Positions 62,706 through 64,000 of a stretch of 64,000 nt of DNA are shown here, in pieces. Under the pieces are notes generated by a model. The model ran no database searches, was not told the DNA's origin, and worked only from the letters and a program-made list of their open reading frames with translations. The translations under genes were made by a program, and so were the position numbers. Source of the stretch: Planctomycetota bacterium (lineage in GTDB: Bacteria; Planctomycetota; Phycisphaerae; UBA1845); the NCBI GenBank assembly GCA_024275565.1, contig JAJRYY010000173.1:16103-80102 (forward strand), in the 5' to 3' direction. Each line of letters opens with the position of its first letter. Positions within the stretch are counted from its first letter, which is position 1.

Positions 62706-64000
62706 ATGCGTAGATATACAGAACAATTGGAGTGGAACCGCTTCCCACTGAGCAACGCGAAGCCGCGTCGCCGGGCGACCGTCCTCGTGATGGTCGTCGC
62801 CCTGCTGGGGATGTTGTTCGTCGTCGGTGCCTCGCTTCTGTCCACGGTGACATTCGAGAGCAAGTCGCTACAAGGTGCAGCCCGCGCCAGTCAGCAGGAG
62901 TTGCTCATCGACCGCCTCATGGGCGAAGTCAACACCGAACTCGTGAAGAACTTCCTCGGAAACGACGGTCTGCCCTACAACAACGACATGACGCAGTCGG
63001 GCGTGGACCCGATCGGCCGCGACACCTATGGCGAGCAGGCTGGCGTCAATCCGCTCATCGCGTCGATCGATCCGTTCGAAGGTCCTGCATTTAATCAGAC
63101 CGCATGGTACTTTTTCGCATCCTCAGATCTGGAGCTTACGCGCAATTCCACACCACGCATCGACGCACTCGGTTCTGGTCTCAACGCGATACAGCTCGTA
63201 CACGTGGACAATCCACTCGGTGATCCCCACGCTCTTAGCGGACTCAATACCATCTTTGGACAGGCAGAGCAGGAAGACGAATTTATCGAGGCCGAAACTC
63301 GATTGACCGGAAGTGACCCTCAAATCATCCGCCGCGATGCAGATGGCGATGGCGTCTGGGACTGCTACACCTACCGCCTCGACCCGAAACGCTACCCGGT
63401 CTCGATGCGTCGCGAGTTGTCTGCCTCCATGCGTGAGGACAACGACAATATCGAGAGCAGCAACGATTTATTCTACGGAATCCGCACGATCCCGCATGGT
63501 GGGATGGTCAATATCAACCAGGCCCACAACACGCTCATCGCTCAGATCATCGATGGGGATCCTGTGACCGGTGAAGGCGACCAACTCGGCGGTCCGTACT
63601 TCGCGGAGGTCGAAGAATCGACCCTGCGTAGAAGGTTTCTGCTGCCGCCGCGTGAACTGCCGATCTCACAGATGCAGAATCGCCCGATAGATGTTGACAG
63701 CGATCTCGAACCAATCGGCGGCGATCTGGCGAAGACTCTTTACGGCTCATTTTTTGATGGCGGCGTCACCGGTGCCGACGCGATCAACTTCCTGGGCGGT
63801 GACGAGGAGTTGTCGCCTAGATGGTGGCCTATCTCGACCGGTAGCAACGGCGACCTGGACGGAATGGGTACAGAACTCACCAACACCTGGATCCCATGGG
63901 TCGATGCAAACGGGATCAACGATCCCACCAATGGCAACTACGACTACCGGCACCTCATGACAACCACAAGCCACGACGACCAGTTCCTCAGAATGGGACG
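62706..64000 (+). CDS. Large PilX/GspK-like membrane-anchored protein (3' end outside window)
   Basis: 431 residues visible, frame open to the right edge. A basic start (KPRRRATVLVMVVALLGMLFVVGASLLSTVTFESKS) gives one N-terminal membrane helix as in PilX and GspK proteins, but without a classical prepilin FxxxE site. A calcium-loop-like RDADGDGVWD is near residue 215. The rest is an uncharacterised secreted part. Third gene of the pseudopilin cluster; it may be a minor tip component. A GTG at 62703 is an alternative start. Confidence 0.75.
   Translation, partial: MRRYTEQLEWNRFPLSNAKPRRRATVLVMVVALLGMLFVVGASLLSTVTFESKSLQGAARASQQELLIDRLMGEVNTELVKNFLGNDGLPYNNDMTQSGVDPIGRDTYGEQAGVNPLIASIDPFEGPAFNQTAWYFFASSDLELTRNSTPRIDALGSGLNAIQLVHVDNPLGDPHALSGLNTIFGQAEQEDEFIEAETRLTGSDPQIIRRDADGDGVWDCYTYRLDPKRYPVSMRRELSASMREDNDNIESSNDLFYGIRTIPHGGMVNINQAHNTLIAQIIDGDPVTGEGDQLGGPYFAEVEESTLRRRFLLPPRELPISQMQNRPIDVDSDLEPIGGDLAKTLYGSFFDGGVTGADAINFLGGDEELSPRWWPISTGSNGDLDGMGTELTNTWIPWVDANGINDPTNGNYDYRHLMTTTSHDDQFLRMG

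Overview
The window reads as chromosomal DNA of a Gram-negative-type bacterium, most likely a planctomycete (Phycisphaerae-like). This is inferred, not proven. The clues are pseudopilins with an (A/G)-F-S-L-V-E-L cleavage motif, a tiny zinc-ribbon protein with a VPDNARGKKIRC core, metal permeases fused to DtxR-type repressors, an FHA protein, HEAT and beta-propeller secreted proteins, a squalene/phytoene-synthase-type enzyme, very long coiled-coil proteins and loosely packed genes. No phage, IS element, rRNA or CRISPR array was seen. There are two tRNAs, Glu(UUC) and Phe(GAA).

Layout. 1-10.3 kb (minus): one nitrate-respiration operon in the order Rrf2 regulator, diheme cytochrome c, narG, narH, narJ, narI, narK1 (with an extra DoxX-like domain), narK2 (running off the left edge). 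10.7-19 kb: hypothetical proteins, a TIM-barrel-like protein, a MacA/MacB-type efflux set and alanine dehydrogenase. 19.5-21.5 kb: tRNA-Glu and pabB. 21.6-29.9 kb: the most unusual block. It holds a GAP1-like protein, a zinc-ribbon GTPase, a formylglycine-generating-enzyme-like protein and a 305-aa coiled-coil protein on the minus strand, and a divergent 1251-aa coiled-coil protein on the plus strand. The two coiled-coil proteins end in a similar F-R-x-L-R-R cap. 29.9-39.5 kb: an SGNH-type membrane protein, a receiver-GGDEF protein, hemW, an FHA protein, rpmI and rplT split by 428 bp, a squalene/phytoene synthase, a 55-aa zinc ribbon and clpX. 41-54.6 kb: a YfcE-type phosphodiesterase, an endonuclease/phosphatase-fold gene broken by an in-frame stop, a HEAT-repeat protein, a GNAT, a BNR/VPS10-type lipoprotein, tRNA-Phe, an S9 peptidase, a propeller lipoprotein and a histone-deacetylase-family protein. 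54.8-60.2 kb: a manganese-type ABC importer whose two permeases both carry C-terminal DtxR-like domains, and a separate divergent MntR. 60.2-64 kb: a pseudopilin cluster open at the right edge.

A pattern covers the whole window. Most gaps between genes hold their own short tandem array, with units mostly of 14-25 bp and different in sequence at each place. Several arrays run across stop codons or into the ends of genes, adding low-complexity tails or leaders.

How the genes work together: the nar operon is a self-contained nitrate uptake and respiration module with its own probable Fe-S regulator. The mnt locus is an importer with its repressor. The 21.6-29.9 kb block looks like one multi-protein GTPase-centred system of unknown purpose. 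Start sites were moved from the longest open frame where a ribosome-binding site or family alignment favoured another codon.
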